Shown here: piece by piece, positions 1 to 9,965 of the stretch
How the letters are laid out: each line of letters starts with the position of its first letter
Numbering within the stretch: position 1 is the stretch's first letter
NCBI GenBank assembly: GCA_963709655.1
Contig: CAVPXF010000023.1
Coordinates: forward strand, 1-64,000
Reading direction: 5' to 3'
Source: Roseiarcus sp963709655
GTDB taxonomy: Bacteria; Pseudomonadota; Alphaproteobacteria; Rhizobiales; Beijerinckiaceae
DNA: 64,000 bases
Program-made: the position numbers and the translations under genes
The notes under the pieces: model-generated
Told to the model about the DNA's origin: nothing
The model's input: the letters and a program-made list of their open reading frames with translations, nothing else
The model's database searches: none

Positions 1-325
1 TTTCAGGTCGCAATCGCGTTTCTTACGCGGGGGCGATTTCGGAACGCGCATGAGGCGGCGAGGGCGATGAAAGGCAGCAGCACGATCGGCGCAGTTTCCG
101 TTATCGCCGGTCACGGGCGACCCGAGCTCGGAACGGAGAGCGGAGCGACCTTCCGTAAACGCGACAGGCCAGAGCCGCGACCCGGCGCGCCCGCCTCCAT
201 GGGTATGACGACTTCGACAGACGCAGACGACGCAAAACGCCAGAATGGCCTCGAGCATGGGCCGGGACGCTCGGCTCTCGCCATGGGGTTCTTGCCCTGG
301 CGCCCGCGCTCGGCAGTCGAGGGGC
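1..325. other. No gene recognised at window start
   Basis: Open frames cross this stretch on both strands, but they are typical of GC-rich DNA. None has a convincing ribosome site or recognisable protein, and they overlap each other. I see nothing functional here. Confidence 0.4.
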
Positions 326-912
326 GCCCGGAAAATCCGCGAGAAGCCCTTGAAAAGGTTCAATTCGCGCCCGGAAATTCGACTGCGACGGCAGCGGTGG
401 CCGCGACAATGCCGGACGAGACGGGCGTGTCCCTTCCCGCCCGTTGGGGCGGTCGGCGTCCCGCCTCGGGGCCATGCGCGGCGGCCATCGTCCATGCCGT
501 CGCCCGGAAAATCCGCCAGAAGCGCTTGAAAACGTTCGATTCACGCCCGGAACTCTTAACCGCGACCGTGGCGGTGGCCGCGACAATGCCGGACGAGGCG
601 GGCCTGTCCCGTCCCGCCCGTTGGGACCGTCGGCGTCCGACCGCCGGGGCCACGCCCGGCCACCGTCCATGCAGTCGCCCGGAAAATCCGCCGGAACCCT
701 TTGAAAACGTTCGATTCACGCCCGGAAATCTTAACCGCGACGGCGGCGGTGGCCGCGACAATGCCGGGTGAGACGGGCATGTCCCTTCCCGCCCCTTGGG
801 GCCGGCGGCGTCCCGCACCGGGGCCATGCGCGGCGGCCATCGTCCATGTCGTCGCCCGGAAAATCCGCCGGAACCCTTTGAAAACGCTCGATTCACGCCC
901 GGAAATCGGAAC
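326..912. repeat. Tandem repeat, about 176-bp unit, 3.3 copies
   Basis: Units begin at 326, 502, 677 and 854 (spacings 176, 175, 177). The fourth is partial. Each starts with GCCCGGAAAATCCGC, followed by a TTGAAAACGTTCGATTC-like block, and carries a GCCGCGACAATGCCGG block near the middle. The period is not a multiple of three and is not constant, so the overlapping open frames are not a repeat protein. The first about 55 bp of the unit, read on the minus strand, matches repeats near 16.0-16.5 kb and 39.0-39.5 kb, so this is a dispersed family with local tandem expansion. Confidence 0.85.
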
Positions 913-1170
913 GCGACGACGGCGTCACGGGTTTTCGCGGCGCCCGGATACGCGGGCGTCCGCACGTCTAGGAAGACCGCCAGGGTCGCGATCTAACCAC
1001 TCGCGCCCTTCGAGGTTCGGAAACGCCGCCCGGTGGGGCGGCGTTTTCATTCCCATCCGAGATCCAGCGTCGGCCCCGGCCGCCGGTCTGCAACCTCGTG
1101 TGGCCGCGCTCAAGGATTGGTCGCGAAGAACCTCAAGACGAAAGGCGGCCCGGCGCCCGACCAATCGGCT

Positions 1171-2208
1171 TCAGGACAAAGCGTTCGCATTCGCCGCCCG
1201 CCCTCGGCGGCCGGCGCGAGCGCCAGCCAGGCCGAGGCCGGCGAAGCCGATCGCCATCATCGCCCAGGTCGAGGGCTCCGGAATGACCTTCGCGTACGCG
1301 TCCGCCGCGATGAGCTCGCCCGCCTGCGAGGTCGGGTGGACGGCGTCCCAGAAGAGATAGCCGTTCGAGTTGAGGCACGACGGATCGCTCCCGCAGGCCG
1401 CGAGATATTCGTCGGTCACGTTGCTGAAACCATAGGCGCCAGGATCCTTGACGATCTGGTCCATGAGCTTGAACGCGCCGAGGTCATGGACCGTCAGCCC
1501 GTCCGCCTCGACCGGCGCAAGATCCTCCAGCACCTGAGCGTCGAAATAGGCCGACAGGGTCTGGACGAAAGCAAGGAACAAGTCGGCGACAAGCGGACCG
1601 TCGGTTGCCGAGATGTCGGCCGCCTGCGCCAGCATGTCCGGCGTCTTGCTGAGGTCCGGCACGTCGAACAGGACGAGGTCGGTCGCGCCGTCCTGTTGCA
1701 AATCGCCTGCCTCGGTCGCGACAATCGCCGCGGCGCCCTTGGCGTAGCCGAAAGCCTGCAACGGTTTGATGCCGCCGTCGGCGACGTCGCCGATTGCGCC
1801 AAACAGGTCATTTGCGCCGATCGAGAAGGTGTAAAGAGTGTTGGAGGATCCCTTGGTCGTTGCGGTGTACTCGGCGACCTGTTGCACGAGATTCGGGACA
1901 AACGGAAAGTTCGTGGCGGCATAGCCTGTCGTCGCGGCGCCAAAGGCGTAATCGGTTCCTCCTGCCAGACTCGGCTCGGGCGCAGGAAGGCCCATCTTGC
2001 TGGCGAGATCCTCGAGCCAGATCGGACCATTGCTGAATTGCCCGTCGTAATACGGCGCTCCAGGCGCCCCCGTCTCGAGAAAAAGATTGCCGACGTCCGA
2101 AAGGCTGTCGCCGAACGAGACAATGGAATCGTACGGCCAGGCGGCCAAAGCCGGCGCTGTCGACACCGACAGCATGACCGCCGCAAACAGTAAACGATCG
2201 CCCTTCAT
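1171..2208 (-). CDS. PEP-CTERM SGNH/GDSL-family hydrolase (esterase/lipase)
   Basis: A 345-residue exported esterase-like enzyme. It begins with a signal peptide (hydrophobic run about 6-22, then AWPYD). GDSL block I is FGDSLSDVGN with nucleophile Ser35. A GANDLF block supplies the oxyanion Asn and DAVHPTSQ near the C-terminus gives the catalytic Asp-His pair. The last about 30 residues are a PEP-CTERM sorting signal: PEPSTWAMM, a hydrophobic helix, then a basic RAGRR patch. Such tails are processed by exosortase, which is not in this window. The start at 2208 is chosen over an upstream ATG because GGGGAGGAAAG lies directly before it and the signal peptide follows. It is divergent from xthA. 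The substrate is unknown. Confidence 0.88.
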   Translation of the reverse strand: MKGDRLLFAAVMLSVSTAPALAAWPYDSIVSFGDSLSDVGNLFLETGAPGAPYYDGQFSNGPIWLEDLASKMGLPAPEPSLAGGTDYAFGAATTGYAATNFPFVPNLVQQVAEYTATTKGSSNTLYTFSIGANDLFGAIGDVADGGIKPLQAFGYAKGAAAIVATEAGDLQQDGATDLVLFDVPDLSKTPDMLAQAADISATDGPLVADLFLAFVQTLSAYFDAQVLEDLAPVEADGLTVHDLGAFKLMDQIVKDPGAYGFSNVTDEYLAACGSDPSCLNSNGYLFWDAVHPTSQAGELIAADAYAKVIPEPSTWAMMAIGFAGLGLAGARAGRRGRAANANALS

Positions 2209-2410
2209 CTTTCCTCCCCGCTCTCGCGGCCCCATCCGCCGCGCCAACCAGCCACTGCCCGATGGCGGGTAGGCCGTAGACGAAGACGATAGACGACACG
2301 CGCGCAATCTGGCAAATTCAACGGACGGCCAGGCGCCTCTGGCGGCTCCCCTTCCGGTTGCGCCCATAACGCGATAACCCGGAAGGCGCATCCCGAAGGA
2401 GCCCCGCGCC
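2209..2410. promoter_or_regulatory. Divergent intergenic region between GDSL hydrolase and xthA
   Basis: About 200 bp separate the two divergent starts, so it must hold promoters for both. Shine-Dalgarno sequences are visible at each end (GGAGG before the hydrolase on the minus strand, AAGGAG before xthA). I could not assign -35/-10 boxes with confidence. Confidence 0.4.
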
Positions 2411-3190
2411 TTGCGCATCGCCACCTGGAACGTCAATTCCGTCCGCCAGCGGATCGGTCATCTCTGCGACTATCTGGCGGAGGTCGCCCCCGACGCGCTC
2501 TGCCTGCAGGAGATCAAGTGTCTCGACGAGCAGTTCCCGCGCGCCGAGGTCGAAGCGCTCGGCTACAACGTCGAGACCCACGGACAGAAGGCGTTCAACG
2601 GCGTCGCGATCCTGTCGAAGCGCCCGTTGGAGGCGGCGCGCGGCCTGCCGGGCGACGAGGCCGACGTCCAGTCGCGCTATATCGAAGCGGTCATCCCGAC
2701 CGATCAGGGCGTCGTTCGGCTCGCGAGCATCTATCTGCCGAACGGCAACCCGCCGGACACGGAAAAATATCCCTACAAACTCGCCTTCATGGACCGGCTG
2801 ATCCGCCATGCTCGGAAGCTCCTAGAATACGAGGAGCCGCTCGTGCTCGCGGGCGACTTCAACGTCATCCCCGAGCCGAAGGACGCCGCTCATCCCGAGA
2901 TGTGGACCAGCGACGCATTGTTCCTGCCGCAGACGCGAGAGAAGTTTCGCGAACTGATGGCGCTTGGGTTCACCGACGCACTGCGCGCGACGACCGACGC
3001 CGGAGGGCTCTACACCTTCTGGGACTACCAGGCCGGCGCGTGGCAAAGAAACAACGGCATCCGCATCGATCATCTGCTCCTGTCGCCGCAAGCCACCGAC
3101 CGCCTGCAATCGGTCGCGATCGACAAGGCGATGCGGGGACGCGACAAGGCCTCCGACCACACGCCAATCCGGATCGAGCTGGCGGGGTAA
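2411..3190 (+). CDS. xthA: Exodeoxyribonuclease III
   Basis: A 259-residue member of the exonuclease III/APE1 family. It acts on duplex DNA as an AP endonuclease and 3'-5' exonuclease in base-excision repair. The EEP fold is complete: MRIATWNVNSVR at the N-terminus (metal-binding Asn7), LQEIK with Glu34, IYLPNGN, the catalytic AGDFNVIP block near 150, NNGIRIDHLLLS, and C-terminal SDHTPIRIEL with the catalytic His. Length matches the family. The start codon is TTG at 2411, supported by AAGGAG upstream and by homology beginning exactly there. It looks monocistronic, as a frameshifted DUF1254 gene lies about 140 bp downstream. Confidence 0.95.
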   Translation: MRIATWNVNSVRQRIGHLCDYLAEVAPDALCLQEIKCLDEQFPRAEVEALGYNVETHGQKAFNGVAILSKRPLEAARGLPGDEADVQSRYIEAVIPTDQGVVRLASIYLPNGNPPDTEKYPYKLAFMDRLIRHARKLLEYEEPLVLAGDFNVIPEPKDAAHPEMWTSDALFLPQTREKFRELMALGFTDALRATTDAGGLYTFWDYQAGAWQRNNGIRIDHLLLSPQATDRLQSVAIDKAMRGRDKASDHTPIRIELAG

Positions 3191-3328
3191 GCCTTGTCGC
3201 GTTGTCAATCGGAAGGGCGTCCCCCGTCCAGGGAGCGGGAGACGCGCTCCCTCCATGGGCGCCCGCATTGCCGCAGCGGTCGCGGCGTGCTTGTCTGCCG
3301 CCGCTCATTTCAGGCCTTGGGGCTATCC

Positions 3329-4757
3329 ATGCTGACGAAACGCGATCTCCTTCGCTTCGGCGCCGCCGGCGCGCTCACTTCCGCGCTGCCGGGCGCGGCG
3401 CTCGCGCAAAACGCCCGGCCCGGTTTCTTCGGAGCAATCGACATCGCCCAGAACGGCTTCGCCTACGGCCTGCCCATCGTCATGAACTACGCTGTCATGT
3501 ACAAGTTCGTGATCGACAAGGAGTTCTAGCCAGTACAAGGCGCCGTTCAACACCATCGCCAACAGCCATGAACTGTTCACCTACAAGGACACCGCGGTCG
3601 TCACCCCGAACGCCGACACGCCCTATTCGATGCTGTGGTTGGACCTGCGGGCGGAGCCGATCGTCATCAGCGTCCCCGCGGTCGACCCCAAGCGCTATTA
3701 CTCGGTTCAGCTGATCGACAGCAGCACCTACAATTACGGCTATATCGGCTCGCGCGCGACCGGCAGCGACGCCGGCGACTACCTGGTCGTCGGCCCGAAC
3801 TGGAGGGGAGACACCCCGGCCGGCGTGAAGAAAGCGTTCAAGTGCAGTTCGCAGCACTCGCTCGCCATCTTCCGCACCCAGCTCCTCAACGCAGCCGACA
3901 TGGACAACGTGATCAAGGTCCAGGACGGCTACAAGGCCCGGCCGCTCTCGGCTTTTCTCAATCAGGCCGCCCCGCCCGCGGCGCCGGCGATCGACTTCCC
4001 CAAGATCGACGACGACCTCGCGAAGACGAAGTTCTTCGACTATCTGGCATTCATGATGCAATTCATGCCGCCGATGCAGAACGAGGACGCCATCCGCGCC
4101 GACCTCGCCAAGATCGGCGTCGAAGCGGGCAAGCCGTTCAGCCTCGATTCGCTCAGGCTCGACGACCGGCTGCAGATTCTGGTCGGCATGAAGATGGCCG
4201 ACCGCCGGATCGACGATGTGGTCAATCTCTCGGGCAAAAGCGTCAATGGCTGGCGGATCGGCCTCGCGGGCGGCGACGCCGCCGCCTTCAACGGCGACTG
4301 GCTGAAGCGGGCCGCGGTCGCCAAGGGCGGCATCTACGCCAACGATCCGATCGAAGCGGCCTATCCCTTCGCCCGCACCGACGATCGCGGCCGACCGCTC
4401 GACGGAAAGCGCAAGTACACGCTGACCTTCCCGGCCGACGGCCTGCCGCCGGTCAACGCCTTCTGGTCGGTGACCATGTACGACGGCAAGACGCAGCTTT
4501 TGGTCAAGAACCCGATCGACCGCTATCTGATCAACTCGCCGATGCTGCCAGACCTGAAAAAGAACCCGGACGGCTCGATCACGATCTATATCCAGAACGC
4601 CTCGCCCGGCCCGGACAAGGAAGCGAACTGGTTGCCGGCGCCGGAAGGCTCGATCTATATGGTCATGCGCCTCTATTGGCCGAAGACGACCGCGCCCTCC
4701 ATCCTCCCACTCGGGCAGGGAACCTGGAAGCCGCCCGGGGTGAAGCGCGTGGGGTAG
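3329..4757 (+). pseudogene. DUF1254/DUF1214-type secreted protein, broken by one frameshift
   Basis: The N-terminal part (3329-3529) reads MLTKRDLLRFG followed by a hydrophobic run and ALAQ, a Tat-like signal. It ends in a TAG immediately after VIDKEF. The rest of the protein continues in another frame from about 3535 to 4757 (QYKAPFNTIANS..., TPNADTPYSMLWLDLR..., ...WSVTMYDGKTQLLV...). Removing one T from GAGTTCTAGCC near 3523-3526 restores a continuous frame of about 475 residues reading DKESSQYKAP, typical of the family. Function in the family is poorly defined (periplasmic beta-rich proteins). Both halves are well conserved, so a sequencing error or a very recent mutation is equally possible. 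Confidence 0.85.
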
Positions 4758-4838
4758 CGCCGTTTTTCACTACCAAGGACACAAAGGTCAAATGGGCTTC
4801 GTGTCTCTTTATGGCCTTTGTGATGAAATCGCCTCCCC

Positions 4839-5468
4839 TCAGCCTTTCCGCACGACGGCTCGCACGACCGCGCTCTCGCCTGCGTGCAGACGGCCTTCGT
4901 CCACCCGCGCCTCGGCGGCCTCGAGGAGCACAATCTCCTCGGACGCGAAATCCTCCCGCAGCGCCTCGACGGAATAAAGCAGCGCCGGATCGCGGGGGCC
5001 GCCGCGCGCGCCGGCCGCGTGGCGCGCGACCTGCTCCGGGCGGAAGGCTTCCAGCACGATAAGGCCGCCGGACTTCAACGCCTTCAGCGCCTTTGCGTGG
5101 ACGATCCGCCGCTCGGGCTCGACGAGATGCAGATAGATCAGGGCGATCAGGTCGTAGCGCGCCACGGGCCAGTTCCATGCGAGGGCGTCGGCCTGGACCG
5201 CGTTGACGCTCACGCCGCGGTCCGAGGCGAGCGCCTTCGCCTTGGCGACGCCGAAGATGGAAAGATCGAACGTATCGACCTCAAACCCCTGCTTTGCGAG
5301 CCACGCCCCGTTGCGACCCTCGCCGTCGCCGGGGACGAGGGCGCGCATGCCCGACATCATCTCGTTGCACTGGCCAACGAGGAACGCGTTGGGTTCGAGC
5401 CCGTAGGCGTAGGACGCCGGCCGGTAGCGCTCGTCCCACATGGCCGCGGGGGAAACCGGCTCTCTCAT
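4839..5468 (-). CDS. Class I SAM-dependent methyltransferase
   Basis: A 209-residue soluble protein with the Rossmann methyltransferase layout. It opens with MWDERYRPASYAYGLEPNAFL, typical of the TehB/thiopurine-like group. Motif I is degenerate but recognisable at ALVPGDGEGRNGAWLAKQGF. An acidic strand end EVDTFDLS follows, then VQADALAW and YDLIALIYLHL as motifs II-IV. The start at 5468 has GAGAGGA about 9 bases upstream and skips 20 poorly supported residues. The substrate cannot be told from sequence; small-molecule, metalloid or thiol methylation are the usual roles. It is divergent from the CoA transferase genes. Confidence 0.8.
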   Translation of the reverse strand: MREPVSPAAMWDERYRPASYAYGLEPNAFLVGQCNEMMSGMRALVPGDGEGRNGAWLAKQGFEVDTFDLSIFGVAKAKALASDRGVSVNAVQADALAWNWPVARYDLIALIYLHLVEPERRIVHAKALKALKSGGLIVLEAFRPEQVARHAAGARGGPRDPALLYSVEALREDFASEEIVLLEAAEARVDEGRLHAGESAVVRAVVRKG

Positions 5469-5693
5469 CGGCGAACGTCCTCTCGCGCCCGGACATAGAG
5501 CACGGGTCAGATGCGCCCGAACGCACAATCAGGTCAACCGTCACACATCTGTCTGGCCGGGCGGCGAGATTGGGGCGGAAAGAGGGCGCCCGCGACAATC
5601 GGCTGCGGCTCGTCCGCATTCCGCTTCCGCCGAAATTGGTCTAGGGATCTGGGCGCGCGCGGGCCAGCGCGCCGCAACACAGGGGTGGCAAGC

Positions 5694-6347
5694 ATGAAAA
5701 CCGCGTTATCCGCCGAAGCGGCGGCCGCACTCATTCCCGACGGGTCGGTCTGCCTGATCGGCGGTTTCATGGGGGTCGGCTCGCCCCATCGGCTGATTGA
5801 CGCGATGGTGAAACGCGGGATCAAGAACCTGACCGTCATCGCCAATGACACCGCGATGCCGGGCAAGGGCATCGGCAAGCTCATCACCGCGGGCGCCGTC
5901 CGCAAGCTGATCGCCTCGCATATCGGCCTCAATCCCGAGACGCAGAAAAAGATGATCTCGGGCGAGATCGAAGTCGAACTCGTGCCGCAGGGTACGCTGG
6001 TCGAGCGCATTCGCGCCGGCGGCGCGGGCCTTGGCGGCGTGCTGACCGCCACCGGCATCGGCACAGTGGTGGAGAAAGGCAAGCAGATTGTCGAGGTCGA
6101 CGGCAAGCCCTACCTGCTCGAGAAGCCGATCAAAGGCGACTTTGCGTTGCTTGGCTGCAAGCAGGCCGATTACTACGGCAACCTCCAGTATTCGCTGACC
6201 GCCCACAACTTCAACCCGATCATGGCCCTGGCCGGCGCGGTCGTCATCGCCGAGCCGCATCACATCGTGCCGGTCGGAGTGATCTCCCCCGACGACGTCA
6301 AGACGCCTGGCGTGCTCGTGACCCACCTTCTCGAGAGGGCAATCTGA
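5694..6347 (+). CDS. 3-oxoacid/acetate CoA-transferase, subunit A
   Basis: A 217-residue alpha subunit of a family I CoA transferase (AtoD/ScoA type), which moves CoA between short-chain acyl donors such as acetyl- or succinyl-CoA and acetoacetate. The family glycine-rich loop is visible as GGFMGVGSPHRLIDAM (about 23-38), followed by LTVIANDTAMPGKGIG and the GVLTATGIGTVVEKGK block. The ATG at 5694 lies at the point where homology starts; an in-frame upstream extension from 5511 lacks family features. It overlaps subunit B by one base (TGATG), so the two are translationally coupled. Together with the window's PHB depolymerase it fits ketone-body/PHB turnover. The exact acyl specificity is not readable. 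Confidence 0.92.
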   Translation: MKTALSAEAAAALIPDGSVCLIGGFMGVGSPHRLIDAMVKRGIKNLTVIANDTAMPGKGIGKLITAGAVRKLIASHIGLNPETQKKMISGEIEVELVPQGTLVERIRAGGAGLGGVLTATGIGTVVEKGKQIVEVDGKPYLLEKPIKGDFALLGCKQADYYGNLQYSLTAHNFNPIMALAGAVVIAEPHHIVPVGVISPDDVKTPGVLVTHLLERAI

Positions 6348-7000
6348 TGGAAGACAAGGACATCATCGCGAAGCGGATCGCCCAGGAAATCAAGCCTGAA
6401 ATGCTGGTGAACCTCGGTATCGGCCTGCCGAGCCTGGTCGCCAATCACCTGCCCAAGGACATGCACGTGTTCTTCCAGGCGGAGAACGGCGTCGTCGGCC
6501 TCGGCCCGCGCCCGCCCGAAGGGATGGAGGACGAGGACCTGACCGACGCCGGCGGGGGCTTTGTCACCGCCATGCCCGGCGCGGCTTCGATCGACAGCGC
6601 CATGAGCTTCGCCCTCATCCGCGGCGGCCATCTCGACATGACCGTGCTCGGCGGACTTCAGGTCGACGAGCGCGGCTACCTCGCCAACTGGATGGTGCCG
6701 GGCAAAATGGTGCCGGGAATGGGCGGCGCGATGGACCTCGTGGCGGGCGCCAAGAGCGTCATTGTCGGCATGGTCCACACCGCAAAGGGCGCGCACAAGA
6801 TCGTTCCCCAATGCACGTTGCCGCTGACCGCAACGCGGCGCGTCAGCCTGATCGTCACCGAGATGGCGGTGATCGAGCCGACCGAGCGCGGGCTTGTGCT
6901 GAAGGAGCGCGGTCCGGGCGTGTCGGTTGAGGATATCGTGAAGGCGACCGGCGCCGCCCTCATCGTCGAGGGCGACGTGCCGGAAATGAAGATGAACTGA
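6347..7000 (+). CDS. 3-oxoacid/acetate CoA-transferase, subunit B
   Basis: A 217-residue beta subunit partnering the upstream alpha subunit. The family I active-site glutamate sits in QAENGVVGLGP (about residue 45), the residue that forms the covalent glutamyl-CoA intermediate. Downstream landmarks are DAGGGFVTAMPGAA, GGHLDMTVLGGLQVDERG and CTLPLTATRRVSLIVTEMAV. Length is normal. It is cotranscribed with subunit A and followed closely by an intrinsic terminator at 7028-7055, so the unit is a two-gene operon. Confidence 0.93.
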   Translation: MEDKDIIAKRIAQEIKPEMLVNLGIGLPSLVANHLPKDMHVFFQAENGVVGLGPRPPEGMEDEDLTDAGGGFVTAMPGAASIDSAMSFALIRGGHLDMTVLGGLQVDERGYLANWMVPGKMVPGMGGAMDLVAGAKSVIVGMVHTAKGAHKIVPQCTLPLTATRRVSLIVTEMAVIEPTERGLVLKERGPGVSVEDIVKATGAALIVEGDVPEMKMN

Positions 7001-7027
7001 TTTTGGCCTGTCAATTCGCCGTTTTTC

Positions 7028-7055
7028 AGGGCCGCGTTCGCGCGGCCCTTTTTTT
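7028..7055 (+). terminator. Rho-independent terminator after CoA transferase operon
   Basis: Nine-base perfect stem AGGGCCGCG/CGCGGCCCT closed by a TTCG tetraloop (7037-7040) and followed by a run of T (7050-7055). It lies 28 bases after the subunit B stop codon. Confidence 0.9.
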
Positions 7056-7094
7056 GCGCCTCGGCGAGAAGGAGCTGTAGCGGCTCGCGCGGCG

Positions 7095-7334
7095 ATGATG
7101 ACGCTGCGCGGCGATCGGGGCAGCATTCTGGGCGTAAGGCCGAACCTCCTGGTTGTTCCGCCCTCGCTCGAGGAGGACGCGCGGACCCTGCTGAAGGCGA
7201 CGACGATTGCGGAGGTGACGGGCGGAACCGTTTCCGTGACGGGGGGGCTGTCGGGATCGCCGGGGGTTGTCGTTCCGGTGACGAACGTCTGGTACCAGAG
7301 CTGCGACCTTCTCGTAACGCCCTTCCTCGCCTGA
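7095..7334 (+). pseudogene. C-terminal fragment of Mu-like major head subunit (gpT-like)
   Basis: A 79-residue open frame reading ILGVRPNLLVVPPSLEEDARTLLKA and ending SCDLLVTPFLA. The block LGVRPxLLVVPPxLExxAR is characteristic of the Mu gpT major head protein close to its C-terminus, whereas full gpT is about 300 residues. Only this tail survives, directly after the CoA transferase terminator, so the left prophage boundary probably lies near 7060-7090. Similarity is from memory of the family; a profile search would settle it. Confidence 0.6.
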
Positions 7335-7393
7335 CGGCACTCGCGACGGCCGTCGTCTTACCTGCCCTAATCGCACGTTTCTCCGGGGGAGAA

Positions 7394-7723
7394 ATGACCG
7401 CGTCAAAGCCCATTGAACGACGTTTGAATAAGGTCGAGACGCGGCTTCTCGGTTCTGTGGAAAGAGTCACCATCCCGGCCGCGGAATACGCCGAGCTGCT
7501 CGCCGCGGCCCGTCTGGTCAAGGCCGGAAAGCGCCGCTTCCCGCGCTCGCCGATCGATGCGCGGCCGGAGCTGCGGGCGTTCATCGCCGCGCGGCTCGGA
7601 AAGATGCACTACTCTCGGATTGTCGCCGAGTGCCGAAAGGTCTTTGGCGACGCCGCTCCAAGCAAATCCTCCATCGACCGGTTCGCGGCCCGCTACGCGA
7701 TGGAAACCTCAAAAGCCGGATAG
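7394..7723 (+). CDS. Small prophage-associated protein, possible HTH
   Basis: A 109-residue basic protein of no recognised family. The C-terminal half (MHYSRIVAECRKVFGDAAPSKSSIDRF) reads like a helix-turn-helix of the kind seen in small phage regulators. An ATG at 7394 follows a GGGGGAG run with good spacing. It lies between the gpT fragment and the tape-measure remnant, a position filled in intact Mu-like phages by several head/tail genes, which are missing here. It is probably a phage passenger; whether it is still expressed is unknown. Confidence 0.5.
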   Translation: MTASKPIERRLNKVETRLLGSVERVTIPAAEYAELLAAARLVKAGKRRFPRSPIDARPELRAFIAARLGKMHYSRIVAECRKVFGDAAPSKSSIDRFAARYAMETSKAG

Positions 7724-7783
7724 CTCCAGCCGGGGCGCAACGCCCCGCCGGGAAGCGACCGGGGAAGTACGCTCGAGGGAACG

Positions 7784-9958
7784 ATGGCGTCGAATCTGAG
7801 CCTTGAAGTCATCCTGAGCTTGGTCGACAAATTGACCGGGCCGATGAAACAGGCCGCCGGCTCGCTCGACGCGCTCGGGAAAGAAGCCAAGGGGGCGTCG
7901 CCACCGAGCTTGATCGGCCGATGTGGAGCGATCACGAACACCAGCTCGGGCGCATCTCCGATACGACCGACAATTGGGCCGCGGCGATGGGCGGCATCAC
8001 CAGCGCGGCCGAGGACGTCGAGAGCGTGCTCTCCCGGCCGGCCTGGGTCGAGCATGGCCGCAACATCGTCCACTCCGCCGAGGCGGCGCATTCCTATCGG
8101 GCCGCGCTGGGCGGCGTAGGGGCGGCGGCGTCGTCGATCAGCGCCGCGCCGATCAAAGAGCAGGCGGGAGAGGTCGAAAAGGCGACCGGCAAGGTCAAGG
8201 AGCATGAGAGGGCGGTCGAGAGCCTCGGGGGGGCTTGGGAGCAGGCCGCATCCATTGGCATCGGCTTCGTCGCGGCAGCAACCGGCGCGGACATGCTGCG
8301 CAAAGCGGGCGGCGCGAGCGCATCGGCCGTGCACGCTGAGATCGCCATGAAGACGGCGGGGATGTCGCCGGGGGAAATGGCGGCCTTCGACAAAACCTCA
8401 GGCGCGCTAACGGCCGAGTATCCTCAATATGGCCGAACCTCGATCATCGACATGCTCACGCGTTTTCGGGCACAGACCGGGAGCGCCGAACACACGATCA
8501 TGGCCGCTCCAGACCTCTTGAAGGCAAAGACGATCATCGGGGCCGAGATCCCAGGCGGCGACCAGGGCTTTGAAAGCATTGGCGTCAGCCTCGAAGTGGC
8601 GGGCGCGTTCAAGGATGAACCCACGCTTCATAAATATCTCGATACTGCCGTGCGCGGAATTTTTGGTCAACAAAGGGACCATCCGGGCCGATGATTGGAA
8701 GGAGTTTTTCCAGCAGGTCGGCGGGCAATACGCCCCCGATCTGTCGCAACGCTTCTTGATTGGTGGAGCGACGACTCTCATGAACGAGATGGGGGGCGCC
8801 ATGGCCGGCACCGCGATCCAATCGTTCGAGAACGAGGTCTACCGGAGCACGATGTACGGCCGCACCGCCGAGCGTTTCGAGAAGCTTGGCCTGCTCGACG
8901 AGAGTAAAATCCATCGCTCGAAGAGCGGTCACATTCGCTACCTCGACCCCGGCGCGCTGAAGGACTGGCAGTTCGCTAAAACCGACCCAGACCGGTGGCT
9001 GAACGAGATTATCATGCCGGCGCTCATCAAGGGCATCCCCGACAAAGACGAGCGCCAGGCGCTCTTCACCTCCTTGTGGCAGACGCCTCCCACCGCGAGA
9101 TTTGCCGCCATGATGACGACCCAGCAATGGCGCAGCGATCGCGACAGCGGGCTGGCTCGGGCAACGGAGGGCCTGGACGCCTTTCGGACGCGGCAAAACG
9201 ATCCCGGAGTGGCGGCAAAAGGCCTGTTCGCCCAGACCGACAACCTATTGCGCTCTGGCGGCCTGCCGATCATGCCCGGCGCAACCGGCGCCATGAACGT
9301 GCTCGCCAAGGCGGTCAACATCGAAACAACCGCGACCGACAAGGCGCCCGAGATCAACACCGGTATCCTCGCATCCGCGCTCGGCGCCTCGGCGTGGCTC
9401 TCCGGGATGGTGTGGAACAATCCGATGTTGGTCGGCGCGTTTCTCAAGAATAAACTCGGCCCGTCGGGCGCCTTCGCGACGGCCTGGGAACTTGGGCATG
9501 GCGTCGGCGCCTTGATCGCGCCCACGCACGACGAGAACGCCAGGCCGTGGGACGACGCGATCAAGCGGTGGATTCCGATGGGGCCGCGTGGGATCGACGA
9601 CGCGGCGATCGAGCGCTCGCGCCGAGCCCGGCTTGTCTATGAGGGTGGCGGCTTCGTCGACGATCCGGAGGCGGCGCACGCCCGGGCGCTTTCGGCGATG
9701 AAGGTCGACACCAGCAGCCTCGACGACGCCCAGGCGAAGGCTAAGGAGACCGGGGCGGCGATGAAATCCGCACTCGAGCAACCGATCGCGCCCAAAGTCA
9801 ACTCCGGCTCGGTTGACGCGCTTGAGGCGAAGCTGGCTGGCATCCTCTCCATGATCGGGATGATCAACCCCGGCGTCGGCCGCATGGGCGCGGCCCCCTT
9901 CGGTGGGGTCGGCGGCGGCCGCTCCGGGGCGCTGCATGACGGGCCGGAGGCGCGCTGA
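7784..9958 (+). pseudogene. Phage tail tape-measure-like protein, two frameshifts
   Basis: Three open frames lie end to end: 7784-about 7892 (MASNLSLEVILSLVDKLTGP...), about 7891-8660 (GVATELDRPMWSDHEHQLGR...) and about 8655-9958 (EFLVNKGTIRADDWKEFF...GGVGGGRSGALHDGPEAR). Joined, they give about 725 residues with the layout of a tail length tape-measure protein: conserved start, Ala-rich coiled-coil stretch, then a hydrophobic central helix region (GILASALGASAWLSGMVW). The first break lies in a GGGGG run (7891-7895, one G missing). The second is in GCGCGGAATTT near 8651-8655 (one extra G). This is the largest piece of the Mu-like remnant. Confidence 0.65.
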
Positions 9959-9965
9959 TTTGGAC

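Noticed and set aside
326..912. Possible CRISPR array
   Set aside because: Units are about 176 bp and similar throughout; there are no short identical repeats separated by unique spacers of 30-40 bp and no cas genes in the window.
67..965. Long overlapping open frames on both strands in the first kilobase
   Set aside because: They cross a tandem repeat whose period is not a multiple of three and not constant, overlap each other in several frames, and lack ribosome sites and family features.
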